Positions 37,102 through 50,874 of a DNA stretch of 64,000 nt are shown here, piece by piece. The notes below the pieces were generated by a model. That model saw only the letters and a program-made list of their open reading frames with translations. It was not told the origin of the DNA and searched no databases. Origin of the DNA: Ziziphus jujuba. Its lineage: Eukaryota; Streptophyta; Magnoliopsida; Rosales; Rhamnaceae. Every line of letters starts with the position of its first letter. Position 1 is the first letter of the stretch. The stretch spans positions 1,116,001 through 1,180,000 of the forward strand of contig NC_083382.1 of NCBI RefSeq assembly GCF_031755915.1, read 5' to 3'. The position numbers and the translations under genes are program-made.

Positions 37102-39682
37102 GGGGAAGAAGCTGCGGATCCGGAAGGCTCAGTTGATGAAGATCAACATTAAGCAACTGAATCCCCCCCATCGCAGATAACACCAGGCGCAGCTTTACCC
37201 ATTCAAAACTCACGTACCGAATTGATCACTGTATTGAAGTTCTTTGTCGCCCACTCTTGCTTTGGTCTGGTTCAGATGCCGTAAAGTCGAATCTTTGTAC
37301 TAAGCTTCGTTTTCTCAAATATCATAATTCACATATCGAAGATTCTGATCTTTATGCTGAACTCCTTTTTCTCCAATTCAATTGTTCAATGATGAATTTA
37401 TTGGAGGCGAAGAACATCATCATCATGATCATCCTTGAGAAGTTGGAGTCAATCTACTTTCCATGGGAGCAGCTGAAGGACATCAACTCATGGAGGAGCA
37501 CATACAAATCATCCAATGGCCGCTGTCTTTGTCTTTGTCTTCGTCTTCTTATTCTTAGTTACCCTTGTCTAAAATTTCTCCTTAGTTTCTTTTATCTTTT
37601 ATTTTGGTTAGCTTTCGGATTATGTGGTTTCATGTGTATGATGGGAGAGTGTAAGGACATGATCCCAAAGGTGTTGTCAAACAAGATCCAGAGGAATGAA
37701 CTCAAACCTGGTGATCACATCTACACATGGAGATGTGCCTATAGTTATGCCCATCATGGTGAACTTCTTCTTCTTCTTCTAACTTACTGCTTTTGATTTT
37801 TTATTTGTGCTAAACAATATGGCTTTTGCTTCTAAAGCTTCACTAACGTGATTTGTTTTTCCTTTTTGGTAATTTGTTGATTAACTTGATGTTATTACTG
37901 GATTAGATTTATTGTTACATCCTATTCCTACTTTGGCTAAGATTTACTTTATTGTTTCTTTGGTTGTTATTTTTTGGTTTTCTTATTTTGTTAATCTAGT
38001 GTATTATTGTCTTTTTCTTTCACGAGAATGAAATAAGACAAAGCAGAGACTTTAAGAGGAGCTCCTAGCCTCTTGTAGTGTTTGTCTCTTATCATGAGAA
38101 ACAAGGCATTGATATATATCCTACCCTTATTTACTAGTTTGGTGGGGATAAATCACATACAGTAGTTGCATATTTGCTTGGGCTGTTTGAGACATGAGAA
38201 AGTGAGTTGTTGGTCGCCTATCAGCCTACTCTTTCTGCATTATAAATTTGAAATTTTACCCCAAGATGATAAAAATTTGGGGAGTACTACAAAAGATTAA
38301 TGGTCTAGAACATAGATGATAGAAAAGACAACCACGTGTATATATATATATATATTGTTTAGCTTTTTGTTTATGTTGGGACAATCTATGAGAACAAATG
38401 GAAATGGTTGATGAGGAATCTGACTGTGTTTTGAAGTGGAGTTGGAACAAAGCGATGCTTCTTCAGAATTAGAATTAAGAAGTTTAGTAATTCACTCTCT
38501 TGTAAATGTAGGACTTATAGACGTCTAAGTAAACACAAATGCTTTTTTATTTGAACTTAATCTGATTTTAATATGTGGTAAGTTGTTTAGAAACTCTATT
38601 AGTTTGGGAAGATTTTTCTTTAGATTTAGGTTGAATATCCAGCAGTAAGTTTTTCCACTATTGATTTGTAATTGAACACACATTTGATAAGGTTTGCACT
38701 TTTATTGCTCGATTTCTTTCACTTGCACTATAATTGATTCTTCGCAGTCCTGTTTTACATATTATGAGAATCCATCTGTTTCTTATGGTAACATAATTAA
38801 TGTCAATTTACTTATAATGTGACCCTAGGGATACTTGTGGGTGAAGGAAAGGCGATCCACCTGACTCGAGGAGCAGGCCATATTCTATTAAGCTCATCTC
38901 GCTCTCATCCGTCGGACAATCCCTGTGGTCGAATAAATGGTGATCAATTAACATACGATCATGTGGTCTCGTCCAGCTTAGAGAGTTTTCTTTCTGGTGG
39001 GGATTTCTATCGCTTTGAATATGGTGTTGATCTATTTTTCTTTCTTGCCAAAACCTCGAGGAGGTACATGTACCCTTGTGTCTAGCGACCCACCTAAAGT
39101 CGTCGTGCACCGTGGGACTACCCTCCTTAAGAAAGGCTTTGGTGTCTACAACCTTTCATAAAACAACTGTGAAGACTTTGCAATATATTGCAAAACTGGC
39201 TGCGTAGTTGATGATGGCAATTGCGTCCGCAGAAGCATTGGCAGGAGTGGACAAGCAACATCATGGTTGGGTGGCATTGTTGTATGTATTTCTTCTCTGT
39301 TTCGTTTGTTGACTGCCAGTTCTACTTGGCTGGCATTCGTGGGATTCTTCATATGCTGTATATTTAGAGCGATTCGGATATAGGAGTTCATTGCAATGTT
39401 CGTAAAGTTGAAATAGAGGAATTGGGCGCTGCACTTGAGGGATTTGTTCGTAGTTCCAGACGTACTTTATTGGACGATTTTAAGCCATATTTAGTACCAA
39501 TGATATATATCTTTTTGGGTATTTTGTTATGCGAAATTTCATTTTGTTTATTATATATAAACTTAGACAATTTGTATACTATAGTTACAGAGACATTGGT
39601 CAAAATATGCTCTCACAAATCCCCTGTTGGCATTAACATGAGATCTTCAATGGCAAATGCTAATGCCAATTCAAATTTTTAG
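37102..39682 (+). pseudogene. LRAT/NC-domain gene, copy A, frameshifted
   Basis: A possible leader starts at 37102 (MGKKLRIRK, soon stopped). An open stretch from 37257 runs into the LRAT start [10 protein letters not shown] and AYSYAHHG (to about 37759). Exon 4 resumes at 38839 with GILVGEGKAIHLTRG, so both catalytic histidines are still encoded. Near 39055 an extra base relative to copy B shifts the frame, ending at a TAG (39083-39085). Further on, the Asn-Cys-Glu-Asp-Phe motif (near 39166-39180) and SIGRSGQA are readable only after frame changes, and a probable C-terminal hydrophobic part extends to 39681. Copies A and C share an extra segment ([11 protein letters not shown] ... LEAKNIII, 37338-37480 in A) absent from B and D. 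Probably not functional, though a truncated product is possible. Confidence 0.82.
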
Positions 39683-39949
39683 CATTGATTTTCTAACAGT
39701 ACATACTAAAAAATAATATTGTCAAATTATAGAATTTATTAAATTGTAATTAACCCTAAATTTAGTTTACTTTTTACCAATTGGAAACAAAAATATTAAT
39801 TAATTAATCTAGTAAATGAGAAGCCCACAAACTTTATGGGTGATGGGATCCAATGCCGAATTTTACCAATAATAAATTTGGTACCAAATTTGGCAAAAAA
39901 ATAATATTGCCCAAAATTGCAATGTTTCATTAGAGGAGGGGAATTAAAA

Positions 39950-41000
39950 AAAAAAAAAAAGTAGTTAGTATACACTTTGATAAAACTAAGTTTAGTTAAT
40001 ATTCACTTTGATACAACTAAGTTTCTATTTTGATCTCTTTAAATACATGAGTTTTTAATTTATTTGTGTTAGAAGAGTCAGGCTTTGGCTTTGCAAGGTG
40101 ACTGCCCTGAATTATTGATCTTATTAAATATATGTACACATAGGATTGACAATGTATCCTACTTTGGCAAAGATTTTCTACATTCTATGTTTGAATCTTT
40201 TATTTTCTTTTTCAGATTTGGCCTCATAACCCTAGTGCTTATCATTCATCTCTTTGCAAGGTTATGTGTTGTGATTGATGTTGGGATTAAACCCAAAATA
40301 TATATATATATTTATATATATATTGCTAGGAGTGGCACGTTAAACCACCATTGTTTTATCCTGAAGATTATAGACCTTTCTGTATTTGGTTACATTCCTT
40401 TGATAGTTCATTCTTTGAAACATCTCTACATAACGATTATATTTCGTGTGTCTATATGGTCTGAGTTGTCAAAGATCATCTCTCTCTTGAGGTTTGAATT
40501 CTTTCTTTCACTGACTGGAACCAATTGAGACATTAGAGACATAAGCAACTTCCCTTGTAGTGGTTGTGGTACCATAAACAAATTAGAAAGGTTTGATGAG
40601 GAAACTTCCTCTTCTTCGATGTGGATTTGGAAAGAGCTAAGCTTCCAGAGAATATGAATATTTGTTTCTTCTTTTCCTTGTCCCCTCCCAACTTAAGTTT
40701 GGACTTAGAAACCTCAATGTTATTAAGTAAATTCTATTATTTGAACTAATTGTGATGGTAATATGCGAGAAGCTTTTTCAAAATTCTATCTGTTTGGGAA
40801 AAATTATTATTAGATTTAGGCTGAATAACCGGTAGTAGGTTCATTATTGGTTTGAAAGTAGTGTTAAAACCAGTAGTAAGTAGAAATGTAATTTTTGTAA
40901 CAAAGCACGCTTTTGACAAGGTGTTCACTTATACATTATTTGGTTCTTCACAATTTTTTTTATAGATTATGAGAATCTGCCTGTTTAGTCTGTTTATTGT
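39950..41000 (+). pseudogene. LRAT array relic, intron 3 sequence only
   Basis: The order of sequence matches intron 3 of copy B (about 44540-45430). Shared phrases include ACTTTGATACAAC followed by TTTTGATCTCTT, GCATTCCATCCTACATTGGC in B against its degraded equivalent here, and GATTATGAGAATC-like sequence near the end. No LRAT exon accompanies it. It appears to be the remains of a further duplicated copy whose exons were deleted. Confidence 0.65.
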
Positions 41001-42420
41001 GTTATATAAAGTATGTTATAAATATGTAACCATATGATTTGCTTGTTTCTTTGTGTAACTTTTTTAGGAAGCACTTTTAGAAAAGTAGAAGTAGAAGCAA
41101 AAATTATGCTAAATAAGACCTATATTTTGCTTGTTAATATAACTTTGAAGCAATTTGCATGCTATAATTACATATACAATGGATAAAATATGTGGTTGTG
41201 TAATACTAATTCATAAAAGAAAAGCAATTTGTTCAATCCTCAATGTTAAATGATATGCAAAGTCACCCGAAAACAACTAATTTACCAATTACTCATTTTT
41301 ATTTATAAAGAAATATATGGTGGAAGTACTAAATGCTCAACAAGTAAGACACTATGCACTGGAGTTGAGCCAGCCAAGAACTACCTAACAAGGAGGTAAT
41401 GCTATATTTATCAAATATTTTTATCAAAATTTTTGTAAATAATGATGTTAATATATATGAGTGGTTGATAGATTAATAATGCTTTATAATCATGGGAGAA
41501 AAAAATTAATTTTATAATGTTAATTCATTATTTATCAAAATTTTGGTAAAGAAATTTTGATAAAAGTGAACTTTATCAATTACCAAGAAAAAAAAAAAAA
41601 AAAAAAGATGTTGGGCTTTTAGTTGTGCCTAATTAGTTGGGCTTGCGCTTGCGGACTGGATTGGATTATGGAGAATAGTGTTTCTTGAATTTTATTATTA
41701 TTATTTTTTTGGTTGAAAGAATGGAGGTCTTCCACCTTACTGTATTATAGAAATTATTTTTCTTTTTTATTTAGCAAAAAATAGAAATTATTTTTCTGTT
41801 TGCGATGTGCATGTGACCGAATGAAACTATGATTTTTTTGTTTTTTAAAGTCTTGTTTATTAATATAAAATAAAATTTCCTGTTTCTTTAAAAATTAAAA
41901 AAAATAAAAATTGAACTATTATATTCTTTAAAAACAAAATAAAAATTGAACTGTTATATATTATAGGTATCAAAATATATATATATATATATATATATAA
42001 AACAAATACTAAAATAAAAATTTCGTATATCAATTCTCAACTGACATGCACGATTAGACAGCGTAACACGAACACATAAAATTCCACAAAATATGTAAAT
42101 ATGTATGCTTTGCTACAGTTGATTTGCTCTTTTCTCCTACCAACCTCCACAAAGGAAAAAAAGTTTGTAAAAGAATGGTGTCCAATTAGATAGAAATTAG
42201 AATCTACCCAGTTTTTCAGACCATGTACGGGCACACGTTCAGGCTCGTATGGAATGGGGGTCAAAAAATTATTATTATCTTCTTATGACTGGTCAGAGGC
42301 TTTCTTTTCTTTAGTCAAACTTCCAAAACTCCCCCAACACCGCCGAATCTTTAAAGAACATTCCATTTCTATTTCTGTCTCTTAGAACACTCTCCACCTT
42401 CTATCTTCGCTTTCACTCGC
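41000..42420. other. Spacer between the LRAT relic and LRAT copy B
   Basis: AT-rich with poly-A (41590-41605) and a TA run (41975-41998). No coding exon supported. The last 150 bases before copy B are less AT-rich (CTCGCTCTGTTCTCGC, GGCGGCGGAGAGC) and may be its promoter and leader. Confidence 0.6.
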
Positions 42421-42521
42421 TCTGTTCTCGCTTATTTCCCATCCTTCACCGGCGGCGGAGAGCTCCCCTCATATCATTGTATATCATTGTGCCGTCCTGT
42501 AGGGAGTGACCCGAGCCCGTC

Positions 42522-45500
42522 ATGGATTTGATGAAGAAAGCCCGGAGCCGAACCTTGCTTTCGAGCAGGGAGCGAGACGAGCCCATTATGGATCTCATTT
42601 TCACATGGTGGCGCAGCTACATCTGCTTTCATCTTCGTAAATTTTCTTCTTCTTCTTCTTCTTCTTCTTCTCCATTTCTTTCTTATATAGACTATTAAGC
42701 GATCTTGGTCGATCATTTTCTATTATCTTAAAAAATGTTCTTATTTGATCTGTCTATGGAATTCGGATCTAGGTATATTCAAATGGGATTCATAGTTTCT
42801 TTTAAAATCTGATTGGTTTGGTTGTTTTTTCTTCTAATTTTGATGGGAGTTTCCTTTTGAAAGTTTTTTTTTTTTTTAATTAAATTTTTTATTTTTATTT
42901 TTTATAAATAGTTTTTATTTTTATTTTTTTTGGGTAGTTTTTACAATAAAAACAATGTAATATTTCCTCTGTCTTTGATATCTCCCCTCTAGACTATCCT
43001 CTTTGAATCAACATGATGCTTTTCTTTGCTCATTGAACATTGCAAGAAATGTAGGGGCAACTAAATTATATAGAATATGAATTAATTTTCTTATGCCTCT
43101 TTATGAGGTCAGAGATGGCATGGATAATTGCATGAAACCCCCAGCGATTTATACAACCTCTATAAAAGTTTATAGTTTTTGAACTTTCACAGGTAGTGAA
43201 GCTGTGGTGCAATCCTCCAATGATTCATCCATTGATTTATCAGGTTGGTGAAAAAAATTCTAAAATTTTGTAAAGTTCTATAATGTTTGCCTGAAGGAAA
43301 CTTGAGACATTTTCATTGCAAGGGTTGGAGGTAGATTGAAAGAAGTACAATATAGTTTTTTCTACAATGAGAGAGTGGTATTCACATGCATGTTGAGAAA
43401 CATGAAGGTTTATATGCGTATGCCTATGCGTTTATGTGCGTGTTGATGTACTACCTATGAATATTTGGCAATGAGAAAGAAAGAAATTAGCAATAGGAGT
43501 TGGAAATAGAGTTTTACTAATCGATAATGATGAAATCATAAGCCAAAATTTAGTTTTAAACTTAATTTTAATAAGTTTGTGCGAAATTGAATTGTGACCT
43601 AAACTTTAGGAAACCGATATCATAATTAGGATAAGAAATGCTAAATTCTAATAAATGGAAACAAAATAAAATAAGCCAGAGTTAAAACCTTTGTGTCTGG
43701 TTTTATATGGCTATAATTGATACAATGACCATCACTCAATGATTGGCTTCTAATATATGTTTCCGTGTGCCTGATTCAAAGCAGTGAAGGTCTTGCATGG
43801 ACCTCAGTTGAGCATGTGTTAATAACAAACTCATTTAAGGACGTATGGAGCATGCAACCTACCTTTTAGTTGAACTAAAATATTTTCACCTTATGGCTGG
43901 TTGATTTGTTTGTGATTCAATGCTTCAGAGGGACCTCTTATGGACATGGGAAGTGGTGCATCTGCATTGAGCGACTTCGATCGGTGGAGCTGTGCGACAG
44001 TCTGGAGGATGCTGTTGAACACGACCTGGAGTGTGCTGTCAAACAAGATCCAGAGGGAGGAACTGAAGCCTGGGGATCACATCTACACATGGAGGCATAG
44101 CTATAGCTATGCCCATCACGGTAATTAATCTTCATCTCGTTCTCCATTTCTTCCTTGGAAACTGTTGTTTGTCATATGCCATGTGAAATTTTAATTGGCT
44201 ACCCAAAAGGGTTCACTTTTCCATATTAGGTTTTTAGTTTGAAAAGTCAAAACAAAATTAAATTCAGCCAAGTAGTGCTGGCGATATCAGCTATGGGTCT
44301 TATTTGTGATGATAACCTATGGTGACAAATAGCGCAACTCTTCTTTTGAAGAGCATTTTTTTATTTTTTTATTTTTTTATTTTTTCCTTAGAAGGGTATA
44401 TCTGCTCATTACTATATTGGTTATGGAAATTAGGAGGGATCTGACTTGTGGCTATTGTTTATTTAATTGTTTACGTTGTGTTGACACCTAAAAATCAATG
44501 CTGGAATTCACAACTTCATCGTCTTCCTTTTATCTAATTAGTGAGATCCACTTTGATACAACAATGTTTCCATTTTGATCTCTTCGTACACTTAAGGATT
44601 TAATTGCTTGTATTAGATGTTAAAAGCTTTGGCTTTTGTAAGAGACTTAAAAGGATTAGCATTCCATCCTACATTGGCAAAATTTTACTATATTTTCCTG
44701 TTGAATTCATTTTTTTTATTTGTTAGCACCATTAGTCAAGTGCTTACCATTCATGTCCATGTTACCAAATATTATTGTATGGTGAGTGAAAGAGTTGAAA
44801 ACTTTATGCTGCCCTTATTCGCCAGTTTGATGAGGATAATTGACATACAAGAGTAGCATTTTTGCATAGGCATAGGTTAGCTGAGACATGGGAAAGGGAG
44901 TTATTCTTCTGTCAGCCATTCGTTTCTGCAATACAAGTTTGAATCGTATTCTTCAAGATGGGGATTAGATGATACAAGTTTGAGGAAGACAAAATATTGA
45001 TGTCAATTGCGTACACAACCTATATTTGTTTTGTTTTTCATTTGTTTTAGGTGAGAACAAATGGTTAAAGAGGAAACTCATCCTAACTCTTTAGATGCAT
45101 TCCTCTGCTCCAATTCCACTTAGAATGATGGTACCTGTTTGGGAAATTTTTATTAGATTTATACTCAATAATCAATAGTAAGTTTTCATAAAAAAAAGAA
45201 ATAAAACACCAGAAGTAAGTTGATGGCTGTGTTTGATAGTTTGTGTTAAACACAACAGCAGGTAGAAAAGTAAATTTAGGACGTTTGAGTAGTCATAAGC
45301 TTCTTCAATTTTTACTTGTAATTGAGCACACATTTGAAAAGGTTTTCACCTACACAGATCAATCTCTTTCACTTGATACGGTTTTTGGTGCTTCTGAAAC
45401 CAGTATTACCATATGATGAGAATCCCCATCCGTTTCTTATTGGATGCAAACTTTATGAATTTGATACCCTTAGATTTGCTTATTTGCCTGCAATGTCACT

Positions 45501-46394
45501 CCAGGGATATTTATCGGTGACGAAAATGTTATACACTTCACACGAGGAGGAGGAAAAGATCGTATTATATCAAGCTCATCTCAATCCCATCCTTCAAAAA
45601 GTACCTGTGCGATGAACACTGACCAGTCAAGGCTTGATCGTGTGGTTACTACCAACTTAGATAATTTTCTTTTAGGTGGAAAACTTTATCGATTTGAATA
45701 TGGTGTTAATTTAGCTCTCTTTATTGCCAAAACTCGAGGGGGTACATGTACCCGTGCCCCTAGTGATCCTCTTGAAGTTGTCAAGCACCGTTTGTCTTAC
45801 CACCTCAAGAACGGCTTTGGTGACTACCACCTTTTCAAAAACAACTGTGAAGACTTTGCAATTTATTGCAAAACAGGCTTTAAAGTGGCAGACTACAATT
45901 TTAGTATTGGCAGGAGTGGACAGGCAGCGTCATTGGTTGTTGCAATTTTTGCTTTCATTTGTTCTAAAATGCGATCCCCGGCTGTTAGAATTACTGTTCC
46001 TCATTTTGTTGTTGGTTATGGCATTTACTCTGCCTGTAGATTGGCTTTGGATATCAGAGTTGGTCATAATGGTGGGGAAGCTGCAGATGAGAGATTGGCT
46101 GAAGAAGAGAGCGATGGTAATTTTAGGCATCCCGGTAGTGTTAAATTTAACTCCGTATTTCTGATTCTGAAAGGTGTTGCATATCATCTTCTGCTGCTTG
46201 CTGTTTGGTGGATTTGTTGTGTACTGCAGTGGGCTACAGAGCGTATACGTTTTCAACTCGGCTGGTATATATTGACTGCTACATTGTGCCGGCTGCTCTT
46301 TGTTCCCTTTGATCCTGAAAACAAGAAAAACAGTCAACTTTTATCTCTCTTAAATAATTTGAGAGCAGTGTTTGTATCGGCCTTGAGACGATAA
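42522..46394 (+). CDS. LRAT/NC-domain protein, copy B, apparently intact, 4 exons, 415 aa
   Basis: Exons 42522-42636, 43193-43243, 43929-44120, 45505-46394 (1248 nt, one frame). The ATG follows an in-frame TGA at 42507, which sets the start. The LRAT (H-box/NC) domain runs from [11 protein letters not shown] (about 102-111) to [10 protein letters not shown] (232-241). The expected catalytic set is present: H118 and H130, 12 residues apart in [14 protein letters not shown], and C234. The C-terminal third has hydrophobic stretches (about residues 251-265 and 308-350, and near the end), suggesting membrane anchoring as in animal LRAT/HRASLS relatives. Family members are thiol acyltransferases or phospholipases related to NlpC/P60; plant NC-domain proteins such as Arabidopsis At5g06370 have no settled biochemical role. 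The roughly 100-residue N-terminal extension before the domain is unusual. Intron 3 is 1.4 kb. Confidence 0.82.
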
Positions 46395-49300
46395 GGCTTA
46401 GGGTTCGCATGATAATGAGTTACAAAGCACGTACAGCTAGTGTTGGATATCATTAGTACCTTTTTCTGAACTATCGTACTGAAATATATGGCGTAAATCG
46501 GCATTCAAATTGTGTTTACTGCGGGTGGACTTTCTTTTACTTTTTATTCATTAGTTATCGATCTAATAGTTTACCTTTTATTTTTTTTAATTTAATTAAT
46601 TAATTAATTTTTATTTTTTTAACGAAAGTTCAAAATACACAAAAATAGCTAAAGAATTTTATTCCGTAAAAGAGGGAGAATAAAGATGCCAATTAGAAAG
46701 GCAAGGCCTAGCCTTGCTTCTCCAGCTCCACCAAAGCATTTAAAAACAGGAAATAAAGCCTAAACAAAGCGCGCGAACAGAAAGATGGTGTACATTGACA
46801 TTGCAAACCTATCCCTTTTGAAATTTTTAAACATAAGTGGATGCTGACCGAATCACTTGAATATTATTAATAAAAAAAATTAGTATTATTTAAAATTTTT
46901 TTGTTTAATATTATTTCAGATTATTCCTTGGTTTATTTAGTTACTAAAACTTTATGACTTTAAAAGTGGAAAATTGTTAGTAATTTCTATATTTATATAA
47001 TATATAAAAGTAAAAGAATCAACAAAAAATTTTACCATGTATCATCTTCATTTTCATTCTGTTCCCTCCAAAAGCATTAAAAAAATTAAAATTCAAAAAT
47101 AAAATTACCTTGAAAATCCTACAATTTTAAAATCATTATCATATATTTTTTTATATTCATTTTAATTCCTTCCAAAAGCATTATAAATAATAAAATTGCT
47201 TAAAAAATTTCACAATCTTATTCAAATTTTAAAGGAATAATTTGATCTTAATTTTTTGAAAATTTCCATAATGTATGGACATTATCAAGATTTGGCTATA
47301 AATTTTTGCAACAATATGTACAAAGATTTTAGCATAATTTATATACATAATATTTTCACAAATAACTTATATAAATAATATTTTCAAAAATAAAAATTAT
47401 ACAATCTTCGTAAAACTTGGAATTAAAAATTTGATCTTAATTTTTGAAAACTTGGCATAACATGCGAGTATGAAGATTTTATTTTTGGGTGATGGAATAA
47501 AACTTGGAAAGAGAATTTTTTTTTTCTCTTCTTATTTGGTTACTTTTTGAATATTTTAAAGATTAGGTAAAAAAAAAAAAAGTATATAATAAAAGATATT
47601 TTTATTATCAAAGATATTTCGCACAAAAACTTTATACGCTAATATATATTTATGTATGTATATGCAATAAATAATTTCATTATAAAATACTAATATTAAT
47701 ATATGATAATTACTAATGAAATTAATTTTTTTTATCAGAAATTTAAAATGGATAATGCATTTTTTTAAATATTTTTTAAAAAGTGCTCAAAATGTACTTT
47801 AATATATATATATATATATGTTACATATGATAATATTTAATTAATATGGAGTAATATAAATTCAATTTGATATAAAAAGTGGATTTCGTATTTAAAAGTA
47901 TAACTGAGTACTTTCAATATAATAAACATTGTACAAGACTAATGACCATTAACTGTGATTATGACTAAGTTTATTTTTGTGATTTTATTTAATCTCGAAT
48001 CTTAATTGTTATCCTGATTTTATTTTATTAACAAGAATGATAATAGTATTAAATATTATTTTACTATTTAATTATTCTTTATAATTATATTATTATATTC
48101 TTCATTATAAAAAAATAGATAAATTTAATTTGGAATGATAATTATTAAATTTAAATTTAAATTGAATAATTATAATTATAATATTTAATATTCAATATTA
48201 AACTATCTGATATCTACTATTTAATATAAAAATAAAATTGATGAGTTTTCAGGAATATGTTAAGGTATGATTTTTATTAATCATAAGCATACATATTTGT
48301 ACAGGATTCAACTAATATTTATAAGATAAATTATTCTATATATGGTATAAATAATTATAAATAAAAACCATGAGTTATAAAATTTAATAAAAACTAATTA
48401 TTTTATCAAAAATATTTTAAAATATATAAAAGGAAAGATATCTAAAATGATTATATATATATATATATATAAATTAGATAATGGAAGAAATATAAAGGAT
48501 GCTATTATTTTATTTAAATCGAATTCTTTATCTAATCAAATTAAATATAAGGATTTAACAAAAGAAAATTAATTATTTACAAAGAATCAAAAAATATATT
48601 TGAATTTGAATTTTAATTCTATAAATAAAAAATATTATATAAATACATTTGAATTTGAATTTGAATTTGAATTAAATCATATAAATACATTTATATTTGA
48701 ATTTAAATTTGAATTTTATAGATGGAAAACATTAAATCGGTAAACTCTTTTTTAATTACATTTCATAAATAATTTATCTTATAAGGTAAAAATATATTTA
48801 TAAGATTAATAATAATAATAATGATGATGATGATAAAAATTAAATTACATTATAAGTATTTAATATATGAAAATTAATTATTTGTAAGGAACCAAAAAAT
48901 AAATTTGAATTGGAATTTAAATTCTATAGATAGAAAATATTATTTAAATATATTTGAATTTAAATTAAATTATATAAATGCATTTGAATTGAACTTAAAT
49001 TTTATAAATGGAAAAATTAAATAAGAAAATTATATAGATGGAAAACATTATATAGGTAATTTATACAGGTAATTTTTGAATTGAATTCATAACTGAATAA
49101 TATTATATACAGAAGTCAAATTTATAGTTCTTAACAAACTTTTACGGGGTGTTTAGAAAGTATCAAAGTTGAAAGGGAAATTAACTCTCAGGATTTAGTT
49201 TCCTGAGAATTATTTTTTCTCTTCATTTGTTTGGTGAGTAATAGGAAAGTTGGAATTGACAAGTAATTAAATTTAATATTGTATAATAAATTAAGGATAA

Positions 49301-49584
49301 ATATGTATTTTAAAAAAAATTTAAAACTATTTTCTTTGTTTTTCTCAAAATGACACCTATATCGATGGGAATAACTTTTCCATATATTTTTCTATACTTG
49401 TGGGAATTTAATTCTCTAGACCCATATTTTTTTACTTCACAGTAAGTATCCAAATAAAAGAAAGTTATCACTTTTACAAAAAAATTAGATTCTTACTAAC
49501 TTTACCTTTACCCAAACATGCTGTTATAGTAAAAATTGAAAAAAAAAAGATCCAAATATACTTACTAATAATAAATTTTTGAAA
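46395..49584. other. 3.2-kb AT-rich intergenic region after LRAT copy B
   Basis: No coding exon is supported. The sequence is strongly AT-rich with TA runs near 47800-47818 and 48451-48470, and a tandem duplication at about 48560-49040. A small palindrome (GCAAGGCCTAGCCTTGC) lies near 46700. Confidence 0.7.
48560..49040. repeat. Tandem duplication, about 306-bp period, in AT-rich DNA
   Basis: The order of motifs AAAATTAATTATTT, AAAAAATA, TTTGAATTTGAATT, ATATAAATACATTTGAATT-like and TTTTATAGATGGAAAA-like seen from 48564 recurs from about 48870 with moderate divergence. Internal TTTGAA repeats and (AAT)n(GAT)n runs (48803-48833) add to the low complexity. Confidence 0.65.
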
Positions 49585-49593
49585 TATACTTAA

Positions 49594-50865
49594 GGGATAA
49601 ATGCATTTTAGTACCTTTTATAATTATAAATGTTTTAATTGAGCATTCTAAAATCAATTTTGACACATTCATACCCTCTGTTTGAAAAATTATTTTAATG
49701 TGGTCTAATTGTGTTAACTTTAACGGATTCCGTCAAATTGGAGTCATATGTACCTCACGTGATTCCTAAAAGTTATTTTTTATTATTTTTTAAATTTCAT
49801 TTGTTTATTTTGTAGGAGTGAAAGAAAAAAAACATTTTAATACCCTCTAAAATCACCGAATTTCATTTTGAGTCTCGAAAATCGATTTTCTCATTGATAA
49901 AAAAATGTTAGATGTTTAACAAAATCTAAGAGCTTAAAAAATTTAGATGCTAGAAAATTTTTAAAAACACAATAAAATACAAAATAGTAAAAAAAATTTT
50001 GATAGCATCAAAAAATACCAAATGCTCAAAAAAAATCTGAGAGTCCAAAAAAATACTACATGGTAAAAAAAAATTTGAAAGTATGATAAAAAATATTAGA
50101 TATTAAAAAAAATTTCGAGAGTCTAATAAAAGTATCAAATGTTTAAACATCTAGTAATTTTTTACCATCTAATTTTTCCAAATTTTTAGATTTTGTTTTA
50201 ACATCTAGTTTATTTTATTTTGGGTTCTCAGTATTTTTTTTTTTTTGAATATCTAGTATTCTTTCAAACACTCGGATTTTTTTTAATGAACGGGTAATTT
50301 TTTTGGCTTTCAAAATTGTTTGAATATCTGATACTTTTATTAGTCTCTCGAAATTTTTTGAATATATTATGCTTTCAATTTTTTTTTACTATTTATTTTT
50401 TTTGGACTCTTAGATTTTTTTTTAAATATCTGGTATTTTTTTTGAGATTGTCAAATTTTTTTTTACTATTTGATATTTTTGTCGTGTTCTTAAAATTTTT
50501 TTAGCATCTACTTTTTTTTTTTAGCTCTTAAATTTTTTTAAACATCTAATATTCTTTATCAATGTGAAAAAATTGATTTTAGAGACCAAAAATGAAATTT
50601 AGTGATTTTAGAGGATATTAAAGTGTTTTTTTTCTTTTACTCTTATAAAACAAACAAATGAAATTTAAAAAATAATAAAAAATAATTTTTAAGGGGTCAC
50701 ATGAGGTGCATATGATCCCAATTTGATAGAATCCGTTAAATTTAATGCAATTGGACTACATTGAAATAATTTTTCAAATAGAAAGTATGAATGTGTCAAA
50801 ATTGATTTTAGAAAGTTCAATTAAAACATTTGTGATTATAAAAAATACTAAAATGTAATTATCCC
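49594..50865. mobile_element. Near-fully palindromic Mutator-like inverted-repeat element with 9-bp target duplication
   Basis: The left end GGGATAAATGCATTTTAGTA and the right end TACTAAAATGTAATTATCCC are imperfect reverse complements. The match continues inward with minor differences to near the centre (about 50200), giving arms of around 600 bp. Flanking 9-mers TATACTTAA (49585-49593) and TATAATTAA (50866-50874) match at 8 of 9 positions, as expected for a Mutator-superfamily target duplication. No transposase is encoded. This is a non-autonomous foldback or giant-MITE type element. Transcribed from either strand it would fold into one long hairpin and could feed small-RNA production, which is inference. 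Confidence 0.82.
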
Positions 50866-50874
50866 TATAATTAA

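Noticed and set aside
45724..46337. Alternative open frames (plus strand 146 codons, minus strand 135 codons) over LRAT copy B exon 4
   Set aside because: The true frame carries the NCEDFA motif and hydrophobic C-terminus; the others are overlapping shadows without family similarity.
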